From assembly GCA_030641485.1 (NCBI GenBank), contig DAOWHJ010000145.1, forward strand, positions 1-30,599: DNA of 30,599 nucleotides, in the 5' to 3' direction. The position numbers were made by a program, and so were the translations under genes. Shown here one piece after another: positions 14,844 to 22,100 of the stretch. Below the pieces are notes generated by a model. It saw only the letters and a list, made by a program, of their open reading frames with translations. It was not told the DNA's origin and searched no databases. Position 1 is the stretch's first letter. Each line of letters opens with the position of its first letter. Source of the DNA: Pseudomonadota bacterium. Lineage in GTDB: Bacteria; Desulfobacterota; Anaeroferrophillalia; Anaeroferrophillales; Tharpellaceae.

Positions 14844-15671
14844 TTACAACATCAACGAAGTAATAACATAGTCCGCCACAAGAACTGATACCGATGAGGC
14901 TACAACTGCGGAGGTCGTGGCCCGACTCACCCCTTCGGCGCCAAAGCCCCAGGCACGACGATTAACCCAGAAACCATGCTCGGCACAAATCCAAACCAGT
15001 AAAAAAGCGAAACAGACCGATTTAACAAAACACATTTTCAGGTCAATAGTGGTGATACTAGAGCTCATACTTGCTACATAGGCACCACCATTACCGTGCA
15101 AAAGAACAACCCCAACCATATAACCACCAAAAACCCCGACAACATTAAAAACCGCTGTCAATAGTGGGATAGAAAGCAAACCGGCAATAAGTTTAGGAGC
15201 CACCAGATACCGATAAGGATCGATTGCCATACAATCCAAGGCATCTATCTGCTCGGAGATCCGCATTATCCCCAATTCAGCACACATCGCAGAACCAGTT
15301 CGGCCAATCACCATTAAAGCCGTCAACACAGGACCAAGTTCACGGATCAAACTCAAAGCCACTGCAGCCCCCAAGGCACTGGATGAACCATATTTACTCA
15401 ATGTATAATAGCCCTGCAGACCGAGCACCATACCAACGAAAGCTCCAGTAAACATTATGACGAGAAAAGAGCCCGAGCCAATCACTTGGATTTGCCGCAA
15501 AACCGGTCTCAACTTATACGGTGGCAACAGTGCCCCACGCAGGGTCCAGAACAGAAAAAGGGCTGAACGCCCCATACTCTCCAAACTGCTCAATCCCAAG
15601 CGACCAAGTCTTTGTAAGCCCTCAAACAATACTCTAAACCCCCGGTCAAAACCGATCAAAACCTGCAACAA
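14844..15671 (-). CDS. mlaE: MlaE, ABC transporter permease
   Basis: MlaE is the inner-membrane permease of the retrograde phospholipid pathway. The 275-residue protein shows the family blocks FLVIMFTGAFVGMVLGLQG, LSLIRELGPVLTALMVIGRTGSAMCAELG, MRISEQIDALDCMAIDPYRYLVAPK and a C-terminal set of hydrophobic helices. It is the first gene of the operon. No ATG fits the homologous N-terminus: the frame opens with two TTG codons (15671 and 15668), and the next Met lies about 33 residues in, past the conserved start helix. No clear ribosome binding site is seen, so the exact start is uncertain. Confidence 0.92.
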   Translation of the reverse strand: MLQVLIGFDRGFRVLFEGLQRLGRLGLSSLESMGRSALFLFWTLRGALLPPYKLRPVLRQIQVIGSGSFLVIMFTGAFVGMVLGLQGYYTLSKYGSSSALGAAVALSLIRELGPVLTALMVIGRTGSAMCAELGIMRISEQIDALDCMAIDPYRYLVAPKLIAGLLSIPLLTAVFNVVGVFGGYMVGVVLLHGNGGAYVASMSSSITTIDLKMCFVKSVCFAFLLVWICAEHGFWVNRRAWGFGAEGVSRATTSAVVASSVSVLVADYVITSLML

Positions 15672-15684
15672 AACTAATTTTATC

Positions 15685-15713
15685 GTAATATACTATTATT
15701 TCTATACAGTCAA
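15685..15713 (-). promoter_or_regulatory. Putative promoter of the mla operon
   Basis: On the minus strand TTGACT (15713-15708) is followed after 17 bases by TATTAC (15690-15685), or after 15 bases by TATATT. Transcription would start near 15680, only about 10 bases before the TTG start of mlaE, giving a nearly leaderless message. The rest of the gap to the crotonase gene (15714-15931) shows nothing firm. Confidence 0.35.
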
Positions 15714-15931
15714 ACAATTTTAACACTCAAAAGCGAATACAAAACTAAAACGTAAGTAGTCTTAAAGTCAAAAAACATCTGCAAAAAAACTATTTCTCCA
15801 ACTATTTCCCTTACTTTAATTAGAAACTTTTCCACTTGAACCAGCAAAGCAAATATGCTAAGTAGCCGGTCTTATTTTACTGTGACAATAGTATGTTTAT
15901 AACTTTTCAAAAAAGTAGAGGAGCAAAAAAG

Positions 15932-16738
15932 ATGGCTTACGAATTTTTAAAAATCAGTGTTGAAAATGGTGTTGGAATTATCAGCCTTAACCGGCCCCCA
16001 GCAAACTCGTTGAATAAGGCCATCGTCGCTGAACTTGACCAAGCTTTTGATGACATTGCCGAAAATGATGCCGCCAAGGTTTTGGTGATCAAAAGTGAAA
16101 TTCCTGGATTTTTCATTGCCGGTGCCGATATTAAGATGTTCAATGAAATGACTGCATACGACGCTTGGGAAATCTCCGGCGAATTGCAACGCGTCAACCA
16201 AAAACTTGAAGATATGCCAAAACTTACTATTGCCGCACTCGGAGGCTACGCTTTAGGCGGCGGCCTTGAACTGGCGCTGGCCTGTGATTTCCGCTTCATG
16301 GCTGAAAGCGTAACCATTAAGGATAAAACCAAGGTCCCGGCCCTAGGCCTACCCGAAACCACACTGGGAATCCTTCCAGGTGCCGGTGGCACCCAACGTT
16401 TAGCACGCTTGCTGGGAGCCAAACAAGCTCTCTACTTAATCGCTACAGCAAAGAATCTCAACCCGCAGGAAGCCTTGGAGCTAGGAATTGTCCAGGAGTT
16501 AATGCCGGGAGATGAGCTTGACGCAAAAACGATCGCTTTTGCCGAAAAAATGGCCACCAAAGCAGTTATTGGTATCGCTCAAGCAAAAAAAGCGATCTAC
16601 CGCGGCTACAACCAAGACACTGAAACCGCCATGCAGATTGAGCAGGATGCTTTCATGAAAGCTTTCGCCAGTGAAGATGCCAGAGAAGGCTTAAAAGCCT
16701 TCGTCGAGAAAAGACCGGCAGTTTTTCAGGGTAAATAA
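15932..16738 (+). CDS. Enoyl-CoA hydratase/isomerase (crotonase family)
   Basis: The 268-residue protein starts at ATG 15932, 8 bases after AGAGGAG; an upstream in-frame ATG at 15893 lacks such a site. Crotonase hallmarks are LNRPPANSLN, the oxyanion-hole segments FIAGADIKMF and ALGGYALGGGLELALACDFR, and LPETTLGILPGAGGTQRLARL. Both catalytic glutamates of hydratases are present (Glu113 and Glu142). They are 29 residues apart, against 20 in the rat enzyme, because of extra residues around VTIKDKTKVPALG. Hydration of a trans-2-enoyl-CoA, as in fatty-acid or butyrate-type metabolism, is likely. No other acyl-CoA gene is nearby, so the pathway is open. Confidence 0.9.
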   Translation: MAYEFLKISVENGVGIISLNRPPANSLNKAIVAELDQAFDDIAENDAAKVLVIKSEIPGFFIAGADIKMFNEMTAYDAWEISGELQRVNQKLEDMPKLTIAALGGYALGGGLELALACDFRFMAESVTIKDKTKVPALGLPETTLGILPGAGGTQRLARLLGAKQALYLIATAKNLNPQEALELGIVQELMPGDELDAKTIAFAEKMATKAVIGIAQAKKAIYRGYNQDTETAMQIEQDAFMKAFASEDAREGLKAFVEKRPAVFQGK

Positions 16739-16747
16739 GCGAGAACA

Positions 16748-16835
16748 AATGGGGTCAACTCTTGACGATGGCATGTCGAGATGGTCGGATAAATCGAAGT
16801 ACTACCAACAGCCATTGTCATGATTTGACCCCATT
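16748..16835. repeat. 88-bp inverted repeat with GGGGTCAA / TTGACCCC arms
   Basis: The arms at 16748-16771 and 16812-16835 pair at 21 of 24 positions around a 40-base centre. The outer parts AATGGGGTCAA and TTGACCCCATT are exact. It begins 9 bases after the crotonase stop. The GGGGTCAA...TTGACCCC form is like REP/Y1-transposase-associated repeats. As RNA it could also form a stable 3' stem. Confidence 0.65.
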
Positions 16836-16868
16836 CGAACGAAGCAAAACAACAAACTGCCGAAAAGC

Positions 16869-16894
16869 GGGGACCAATCTTTAGCTCTGTTCCC
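16869..16894 (-). repeat. Degenerate GGGAACAGAGCT repeat unit
   Basis: Read on the minus strand, GGGAACAGAGCTAAAGATTG is followed by GTCCCC. Its first 12 bases match the left arm of the hairpin at 5692 (GGGGACAGAGCT) with one mismatch. The ends GGGAAC and GTCCCC pair imperfectly. The rest of 16836-16950 shows no gene. Confidence 0.4.
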
Positions 16895-16950
16895 TTCAGA
16901 AGTGGACGGCACGGGCACCGCAGAAAATTTATGACGGCAACCCGCAATAT

Positions 16951-17700
16951 TCACCCTCGGTTAATTAGACCAGCAAGATAGGCGGCACCAAAACCGTTAT
17001 CGATATTAACCACCCCAACCCCTCCGGCGCAGGAGTTGAGCATCCCTAAAAGAGCCGCGACCCCACCAAAAGCAGCACCATAACCAACACTGGTGGGCAC
17101 CGCTATGACTGGCCGATCGACCAGACCGGCAACCACACTGGGTAGAGCCCCCTCCATCCCGGCAATTACAATCAACACTTCAGCCGCCATTAGTTTTTCA
17201 CGATAAGCCAACAACCGGTGAATCCCGGCAACTCCAACATCAACTAACTTTTCACATCTTTGACCCATCATTCTAAGGGTTATTTCAGCTTCATACGCAA
17301 CCCTTAAGTCAGAGGTTCCGGCGGTAACAATCAGAACTGTACCTCGCCCTTGAACCGGAATTTCCCGACCCATCTTGACAAAATATTGTCCAGCAGCATG
17401 GTATTCAAACTCGGGGAATTCAGACTGTAAAAGCTCTGCTTTATGAGCTTCAAGACGGGTCACAAGAATGTTCTCTTCAGACTCAAGCAGGCCATGAAGG
17501 ATCACCTTAATATCAGCAACCTCCTTCCCCAAAGCAAAAACCACCTCGCCCATAACCGAACGTAAGCCCCGGTGGGTATCTAAATGGGCGATACCAAGAT
17601 CACGAAAAGGGAGATGCTCAAGCAACTCAGCAACGTCATCTACGCGCCGCTCACCTCGCTGAAGTTCAGCGAGAATATTTTTCAGTTCATCACGATTCAC
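16951..17700 (-). CDS. larB: LarB, nickel-pincer cofactor biosynthesis (NaAD carboxylase/hydrolase)
   Basis: LarB carboxylates and hydrolyses nicotinic acid adenine dinucleotide to pyridinium-3,5-dicarboxylate mononucleotide, the first step to the nickel-pincer cofactor of lactate racemase-type enzymes. The 249-residue protein has a short N-terminal helix region and then the PurE-like domain: VLIVTAGTSDLRVAYEAEIT, VDVGVAGIHRLLAYREKL, VIAGMEGALPSVVAGLVD, VIAVPTSVGYGAAFGG and CAGGVGVVNIDNGFGAAYLA. All are strongly conserved LarB blocks. The start is GTG at 17700, 7 bases after the larE-like stop. LarC and any LarA-type user of the cofactor are not in the window. Confidence 0.94.
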   Translation of the reverse strand: MNRDELKNILAELQRGERRVDDVAELLEHLPFRDLGIAHLDTHRGLRSVMGEVVFALGKEVADIKVILHGLLESEENILVTRLEAHKAELLQSEFPEFEYHAAGQYFVKMGREIPVQGRGTVLIVTAGTSDLRVAYEAEITLRMMGQRCEKLVDVGVAGIHRLLAYREKLMAAEVLIVIAGMEGALPSVVAGLVDRPVIAVPTSVGYGAAFGGVAALLGMLNSCAGGVGVVNIDNGFGAAYLAGLINRG

Positions 17701-17707
17701 AATTCAC

Positions 17708-18271
17708 CTAAATCCCCATCTTCCCATCAACCACGAGGCACGCCCGGGCGGGCTGATTCCAAGCTTTGAGACCGGCATCACGAGCGGCCGCCCTAATCAT
17801 ATTTTTATCCCAACCACAGCTCCTGAGCGGACTTAAGATGCCAAGTTCAGCCAGTGCCAGCATCCCCGGCCGACGCTCAGGCGCATCACCTAAATGAGTT
17901 CCGTCACAGATCGTTACTGTGCCTTCAGCCAAACTGACGGCACGAGTGAACAGGTGATGCTTGCAGCTATAGCAACGCTCTTTGTGCTCATCACTCCAAA
18001 CTGCAATCATCTCAGATTGATAAAATTCAACCACAACCCCAGCTTCTGAATTTACCACAATTTGAGCGGCACTGCGCTCCTCGGGATAGACACCAGGATG
18101 GTCAAAAAAAACTGGGCGGACATTGATCGCAGCGACATTCTTAAAGAAATGAAAAAGCCAAAGACTGTCAATTCCACCAGAACAAGCGACCCAAACCGGA
18201 GATAACTGTTGAGCCAGTTCGATCAGATCAAGCCACGGTTTATCCTCCGGCCCAACCGGCATAGGAGTCAC
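17708..18271 (-). CDS. larE: Short LarE-like PP-loop ATPase/sulfur transferase
   Basis: LarE adenylates the dinicotinate intermediate and donates sulfur from a cysteine to make the dithio form. This protein has the PP-loop SGGIDS (residues 31-36), ERCYSCKHHLF with Cys100 and Cys103, DGTHLGDAPERRPGMLAL, and RACL with Cys178 at the place of the sacrificial Cys176 of Lactobacillus LarE. It ends 9 residues later (VVDGKMGI), at 187 residues, while LarE is usually about 270. The C-terminal part is missing, and no remnant of it appears in other frames before larB. ATGA overlap joins it to the upstream membrane-protein gene. It is either a truncated larE or a short variant; pairing with larB supports the pathway. 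Confidence 0.75.
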   Translation of the reverse strand: MTPMPVGPEDKPWLDLIELAQQLSPVWVACSGGIDSLWLFHFFKNVAAINVRPVFFDHPGVYPEERSAAQIVVNSEAGVVVEFYQSEMIAVWSDEHKERCYSCKHHLFTRAVSLAEGTVTICDGTHLGDAPERRPGMLALAELGILSPLRSCGWDKNMIRAAARDAGLKAWNQPARACLVVDGKMGI

Positions 18272-19101
18272 TGCACAAAAGGGTTATGCACCCCTACTTT
18301 AATCATCTCAAGATCAACCTCACGCTCAGTGAAATAATTTTCGATATGAGGCACAATCATCGCAGCGAGCCAAGAGTCAAAATCAACCACCTCTTCGCGG
18401 AGACGTCCAGAAACCGAATTTGCAAGTACCAATCTTAAACTCTCCTTAAGCCTGACCTTTTCAGCATCCGTCAGGCGACCACTCTTTTGAGATTGAGTAA
18501 CTTCAATTTCAACACTAAAGACCTTGAGACCATCGAGTGAGTAGAGCTGGATATAGGGGGTGAAAATAAAAATATCGGGTTCATCCGGCACTTTCAGGAT
18601 TCCCGATTCAGCTGCTGAATCAGAAACTGAAACTATGGCCTCAGATGCCGAAAAAACTGTCGTTTCTGGTGCCAAAACTTGGATAGTATCACGAATAACA
18701 ACCGGTCTTTGCAAGAGATAAACAACCCCAGAAAGTTGCACTAACCAGAGCAGAACAACAGTGCCTATGGCAACCTTTACGACCCGTCCTGCACTCTTGG
18801 CCCCCGGCCTCCGACCAAGATCAATATCACCCAAATCCAGATCCAATTGCGCAACCGGTTCATCCGCAACCCCGGTAACGAGACCTTCAACCTCTAAGGG
18901 GGGCTCTGCAATAGTCTCCTCAGCGGGCTCATCACCAGCCGGCTCACCCTCAAGATCATCATCCAACTCCTCCCAGACTGCACCACCTTCATCAACAAAC
19001 TGATCGTCTGAATCTGCTGAAAAGTCGAAGTCATCAATAAAATCATCATCATCCAGAAGCTTATCGATCTCATGGATATCAAGTTGAGTTTCACGTGACA
19101 T
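18268..19101 (-). CDS. Acidic single-pass membrane protein, FliL-like architecture
   Basis: I do not recognise a family with certainty. The 277-residue protein has a very acidic N-terminal region (residues 1-95, many Asp/Glu, starting with an IDKLLDDDDFIDDFDF run), a basic stretch RRPGAKSAGRVVK, one transmembrane helix (about 110-130) and a C-terminal domain of about 145 residues outside the cytosol. The last 110 residues (YIQLYSLDGLKVFSVEIEV ... ENYFTEREVDLEMIKVGVHNPFVQ) follow the strand-helix pattern and the FVQ-like end of FliL, the flagellar stator-associated protein, but the match is weak. It lies between ftsY and larE with a 48-base gap to ftsY and a 4-base overlap with larE. Confidence 0.7.
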   Translation of the reverse strand: MSRETQLDIHEIDKLLDDDDFIDDFDFSADSDDQFVDEGGAVWEELDDDLEGEPAGDEPAEETIAEPPLEVEGLVTGVADEPVAQLDLDLGDIDLGRRPGAKSAGRVVKVAIGTVVLLWLVQLSGVVYLLQRPVVIRDTIQVLAPETTVFSASEAIVSVSDSAAESGILKVPDEPDIFIFTPYIQLYSLDGLKVFSVEIEVTQSQKSGRLTDAEKVRLKESLRLVLANSVSGRLREEVVDFDSWLAAMIVPHIENYFTEREVDLEMIKVGVHNPFVQ

Positions 19102-19149
19102 AGTTAACCGCCAGTCGGCAACAAGCTTGAAGGCTGCCCGAAAATAGGA

Positions 19150-20559
19150 TCAAACCTTATCAAACAGTGCATCAACAAAATCATTGGAGTCAAATGCTCG
19201 CAAATCAGCGATACTCTCGCCAATGCCAATATAACGAACCGGGATTTTAAGCTCATCACAAACCCCGACAATCACCCCACCTTTAGCGGTACCGTCAAGT
19301 TTGGTCATAACCAAACCGGTAACCCCAATCTCCTGATGAAACATTTTCGCCTGGGAGATTGCATTCTGACCGGTATTAGCATCCAACACCAAGAGTACCT
19401 CATGCGGTGCCCCCGGCAGTGCCTTCCCTAGAACTCGCTGAATCTTCTTCAACTCATCCATCAGGTTAACCTTAGTATGAAGGCGACCAGCGGTATCGAC
19501 AATAACGATATCAGCTTTACGTTTGATTGCCGACTGCACCGTATCAAATGCCACCGCTGCTGGGTCAGCACCCATTTTCTGTTTAACAATCGGCACATTA
19601 GCCCGTTCAGCCCAGACCATAAGCTGTTCGACAGCTGCGGCACGAAAAGTATCTGCGGCACCCAAAACCACCTTTTTCTTCTGTTTGGTAAAGATCGAGG
19701 CTAACTTACCAATAGTTGTAGTCTTGCCGACCCCATTAACCCCGATAGTCATAATAACATAGGGTTTTGCATCAATCTCCCAGGCCACTTCAGAACGCTG
19801 CAGAATGGCACCAATCTCACCTTGAAGGAAAGCACGCAGGTGAGCTGGGTTCTCAAGCTCTTTATGGGTTACTTTCTCCTCAATCTGGGAAAAGAGTCGA
19901 TAGCTGGTTTTCACTCCGAGATCTGAAGTCAGAAGAATCTCCTCTAACTCTTCCAAAAACTCCTCGTCTATCTCCTTATCGCCATAAAAAAGATTATCTA
20001 GAGTGCCAACAAACTGTTTTCTGGTTTTGGCAAGCCCGCTTTTAAGGCGAGCAAAGAGACCTTTTTGCTCCTCAACCGTCTCCGGACTTGAATTTAATCC
20101 AGAGTCCCCTTCAAGAACTGATCCATCGACAGAGGTGCCCGGCTGATCAAACTCTTTCGAAACACCCGCAGCCACCTCTGAACCAACACTTTGCAAAGTA
20201 ACAGATTCAACCTCACCCGCACTTGTAAGCGGTTCCCCAGGAACAACCGTTTCTGGAGCATTTTCCTGGTTAAATCGCTTCGCCTCTCGCTCTGGAGCAA
20301 CTTCAGAGACTACTCCATCAAGGCCTTCCACAGGCAGTCCTGTCGGAGACTCTTGCCAAACCCCATCGGCCCCTGGAAGTTCACTTTCATTAATTGCTGA
20401 AGCTCTGCCATCAACCTTATCAGCGTCATTATCCACATTTTTTTTTCGGCGCCCGAACAGGCGCCCGAAAAGACCACCACTCGCCTGTTCCTGGCCCGGT
20501 TTGGGACCATCGTCAACACTATTTTTTTCTTCTTGCACCTTATTATTAACTGTAGACAT
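19150..20559 (-). CDS. ftsY: FtsY, signal recognition particle receptor GTPase
   Basis: FtsY docks SRP-ribosome complexes at the inner membrane. The 469-residue protein begins with an acidic A domain of about 165 residues, including the amphipathic, basic segment GGLFGRLFGRRKKN (28-41) that could touch membrane. The NG domain follows: P-loop GVNGVGKTT (273-281), AADTFRAAAVEQL, DTAGR (355-359), TKLDGTAKGG (419-428) and the closing GIGESIADLRAFDSNDFVDAL. All GTPase motifs are intact. GGAG lies 8 bases before the ATG at 20559. It is the first gene of a run with the FliL-like protein, larE and larB and is divergent from the HlyC/CorC gene. Confidence 0.97.
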   Translation of the reverse strand: MSTVNNKVQEEKNSVDDGPKPGQEQASGGLFGRLFGRRKKNVDNDADKVDGRASAINESELPGADGVWQESPTGLPVEGLDGVVSEVAPEREAKRFNQENAPETVVPGEPLTSAGEVESVTLQSVGSEVAAGVSKEFDQPGTSVDGSVLEGDSGLNSSPETVEEQKGLFARLKSGLAKTRKQFVGTLDNLFYGDKEIDEEFLEELEEILLTSDLGVKTSYRLFSQIEEKVTHKELENPAHLRAFLQGEIGAILQRSEVAWEIDAKPYVIMTIGVNGVGKTTTIGKLASIFTKQKKKVVLGAADTFRAAAVEQLMVWAERANVPIVKQKMGADPAAVAFDTVQSAIKRKADIVIVDTAGRLHTKVNLMDELKKIQRVLGKALPGAPHEVLLVLDANTGQNAISQAKMFHQEIGVTGLVMTKLDGTAKGGVIVGVCDELKIPVRYIGIGESIADLRAFDSNDFVDALFDKV

Positions 20560-20698
20560 TAATTACTCTCCAAGTTATTATAAAAAACCCAGTTGTAACA
20601 ATCGGGGTATTTGGTGATTTTGCCCTATACTCCCCAACATTTGCAACCACAAAAAATAGTCTATAGCGCCTCTTTTGTAAAGGAAATAGTCAAAAACT

Positions 20699-21967
20699 AT
20701 GGATCAAATCAGTCAGCTTTCACAAATCGCCCTCTTTTTTTTTCTGATTCTATGTTCAGCCCTATGCTCAGGCACCGAAACTGCTCTTTTCAGCTTACGG
20801 CACCACCGCCTTAAACGTTTCGCCAATGACCATCCGCGCGCCACTAAAGTACTTTATAAAATCCTTAAACAACCCCGTGAATTTATCAGCACAATTTTAG
20901 TCTGCAACAACTTTGCCAATGTCGCAGCGTCCGCCCTGGCAACGCGGATATGTATTGAGATTTGGGGTGACAGCGGAATAATCATCGCAACTGTTGCAGT
21001 CACCGCAATCCTTCTGATTGGAGCGGAAATAACCCCTAAAACCTATGCTGCAAGTCACTCTGAAAGTATCAGCCTCAAAGCTGCCCTGCCCCTGAATTTA
21101 TTTATTACCATCTTAATGCCGGTAAACCGCTTTCTCGCTCTGGCCGTAAACCTGCTGCTTCACCTAATGGGAATGCCTAAGAAAGTTCAGCCTCCAGGTA
21201 TCTCAGATGAAGAGCTAAAAAGCATAATAATCACTGGACAACAAGAAGGCCTGCTCAGGAAGAGCGAAAGCTCCATGCTGGCCAACATTCTCGACATCGA
21301 CAAAACCCGGGCTCGTGGGGTCATGAAACCACGAGCTCAAATAATCTCATTAGCTTTAGACACACCCTTGAAAAAAATTAACGAAGTTATCAGGAAAAAT
21401 GGTTTTTCACGCTATCCGGTCTACGACCGGGAGACAGAGAATATTATCGGTATTTTACACATTAAAGACCTCTTCCGGCGTACAGGAAAACAATTTTCGT
21501 TAAAACCACTGCTCCGGCCGGTTCATTTTTTTCCAGAAACGGCAACCTTGGATGACCTCTTGGAAATATTCAGACGACATCGCATCTGCTTAGGGATAGT
21601 TGTCGATGAGTATGGCGGAGTCGAAGGACTTTTAAGTCGGGACGATATCGTCAGCGAGATCGTCGGCCACCTAGCTGATGAAACTGACCGGAACACTCCA
21701 TCACCAATCACCTCTTTGGGCGACAATAGCTATCTTGTGCCCGGAACCATCTCGCTAAGAAGAATTGAACAGGAGATCCCCGTAATTAAATTTTCTTCAG
21801 ATTTGACCTACGATAATCTTGCCAGCCTGATTCTCGACCACCTTGGCGAAATCCCGGAACCTGGAGCTCTGGTTAAACTTGACAACATGGAACTTAAAGT
21901 ATCAAAAACCTCACTTAATCGCATCATACAAGTCAAGATTTCACATTTTTTGCCCCCCTCAAAATAA
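20699..21967 (+). CDS. HlyC/CorC (UPF0053) family membrane protein with CBS domains
   Basis: The 422-residue protein has an N-terminal DUF21/CNNM membrane domain (about residues 1-190, four hydrophobic segments; SALCSGTETALFSL is a typical start), two CBS domains (about 205-325; MKPRAQIISLALDTPL, GFSRYPVYDRETENIIGILHIKDL, GIVVDEYGGVEGLLSRDDIVSEIVG) and the C-terminal CorC_HlyC domain (about 340-420). Relatives act in Mg2+/Co2+ efflux or Na+-linked Mg2+ transport; the CBS pair senses nucleotides such as ATP. The hemolysin name is historical. AAGGAAA lies rather far (13 bases) before the ATG. It is divergent from ftsY across 139 bases in which I see no clear promoter. Confidence 0.93.
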   Translation: MDQISQLSQIALFFFLILCSALCSGTETALFSLRHHRLKRFANDHPRATKVLYKILKQPREFISTILVCNNFANVAASALATRICIEIWGDSGIIIATVAVTAILLIGAEITPKTYAASHSESISLKAALPLNLFITILMPVNRFLALAVNLLLHLMGMPKKVQPPGISDEELKSIIITGQQEGLLRKSESSMLANILDIDKTRARGVMKPRAQIISLALDTPLKKINEVIRKNGFSRYPVYDRETENIIGILHIKDLFRRTGKQFSLKPLLRPVHFFPETATLDDLLEIFRRHRICLGIVVDEYGGVEGLLSRDDIVSEIVGHLADETDRNTPSPITSLGDNSYLVPGTISLRRIEQEIPVIKFSSDLTYDNLASLILDHLGEIPEPGALVKLDNMELKVSKTSLNRIIQVKISHFLPPSK

Positions 21968-21980
21968 CCACAATAAAATC

Positions 21981-22009
21981 TTGACAATTCCCCAATTTTA
22001 GCGTAGTCA
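21981..22009 (+). promoter_or_regulatory. Weak promoter candidate for the flavoprotein gene
   Basis: A perfect -35 TTGACA (21981-21986) is followed after 17 bases by TAGTCA (22004-22009), a poor -10. Its position, about 90 bases before the ATG at 22101 and after the previous stop, is sensible. Confidence 0.25.
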
Positions 22010-22100
22010 TGAATGAGATTCAATAATAGATATACCTCATTAATATAAACAACCCAAAAACTAGCGCGGCCATTGACCGCAAATAACTGGAGATATTTTC

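Noticed and set aside
16726..16947. 73-codon minus-strand frame after larB
   Set aside because: It spans the 88-bp inverted repeat and the degenerate repeat; codons are those of repeat sequence, with no domain.
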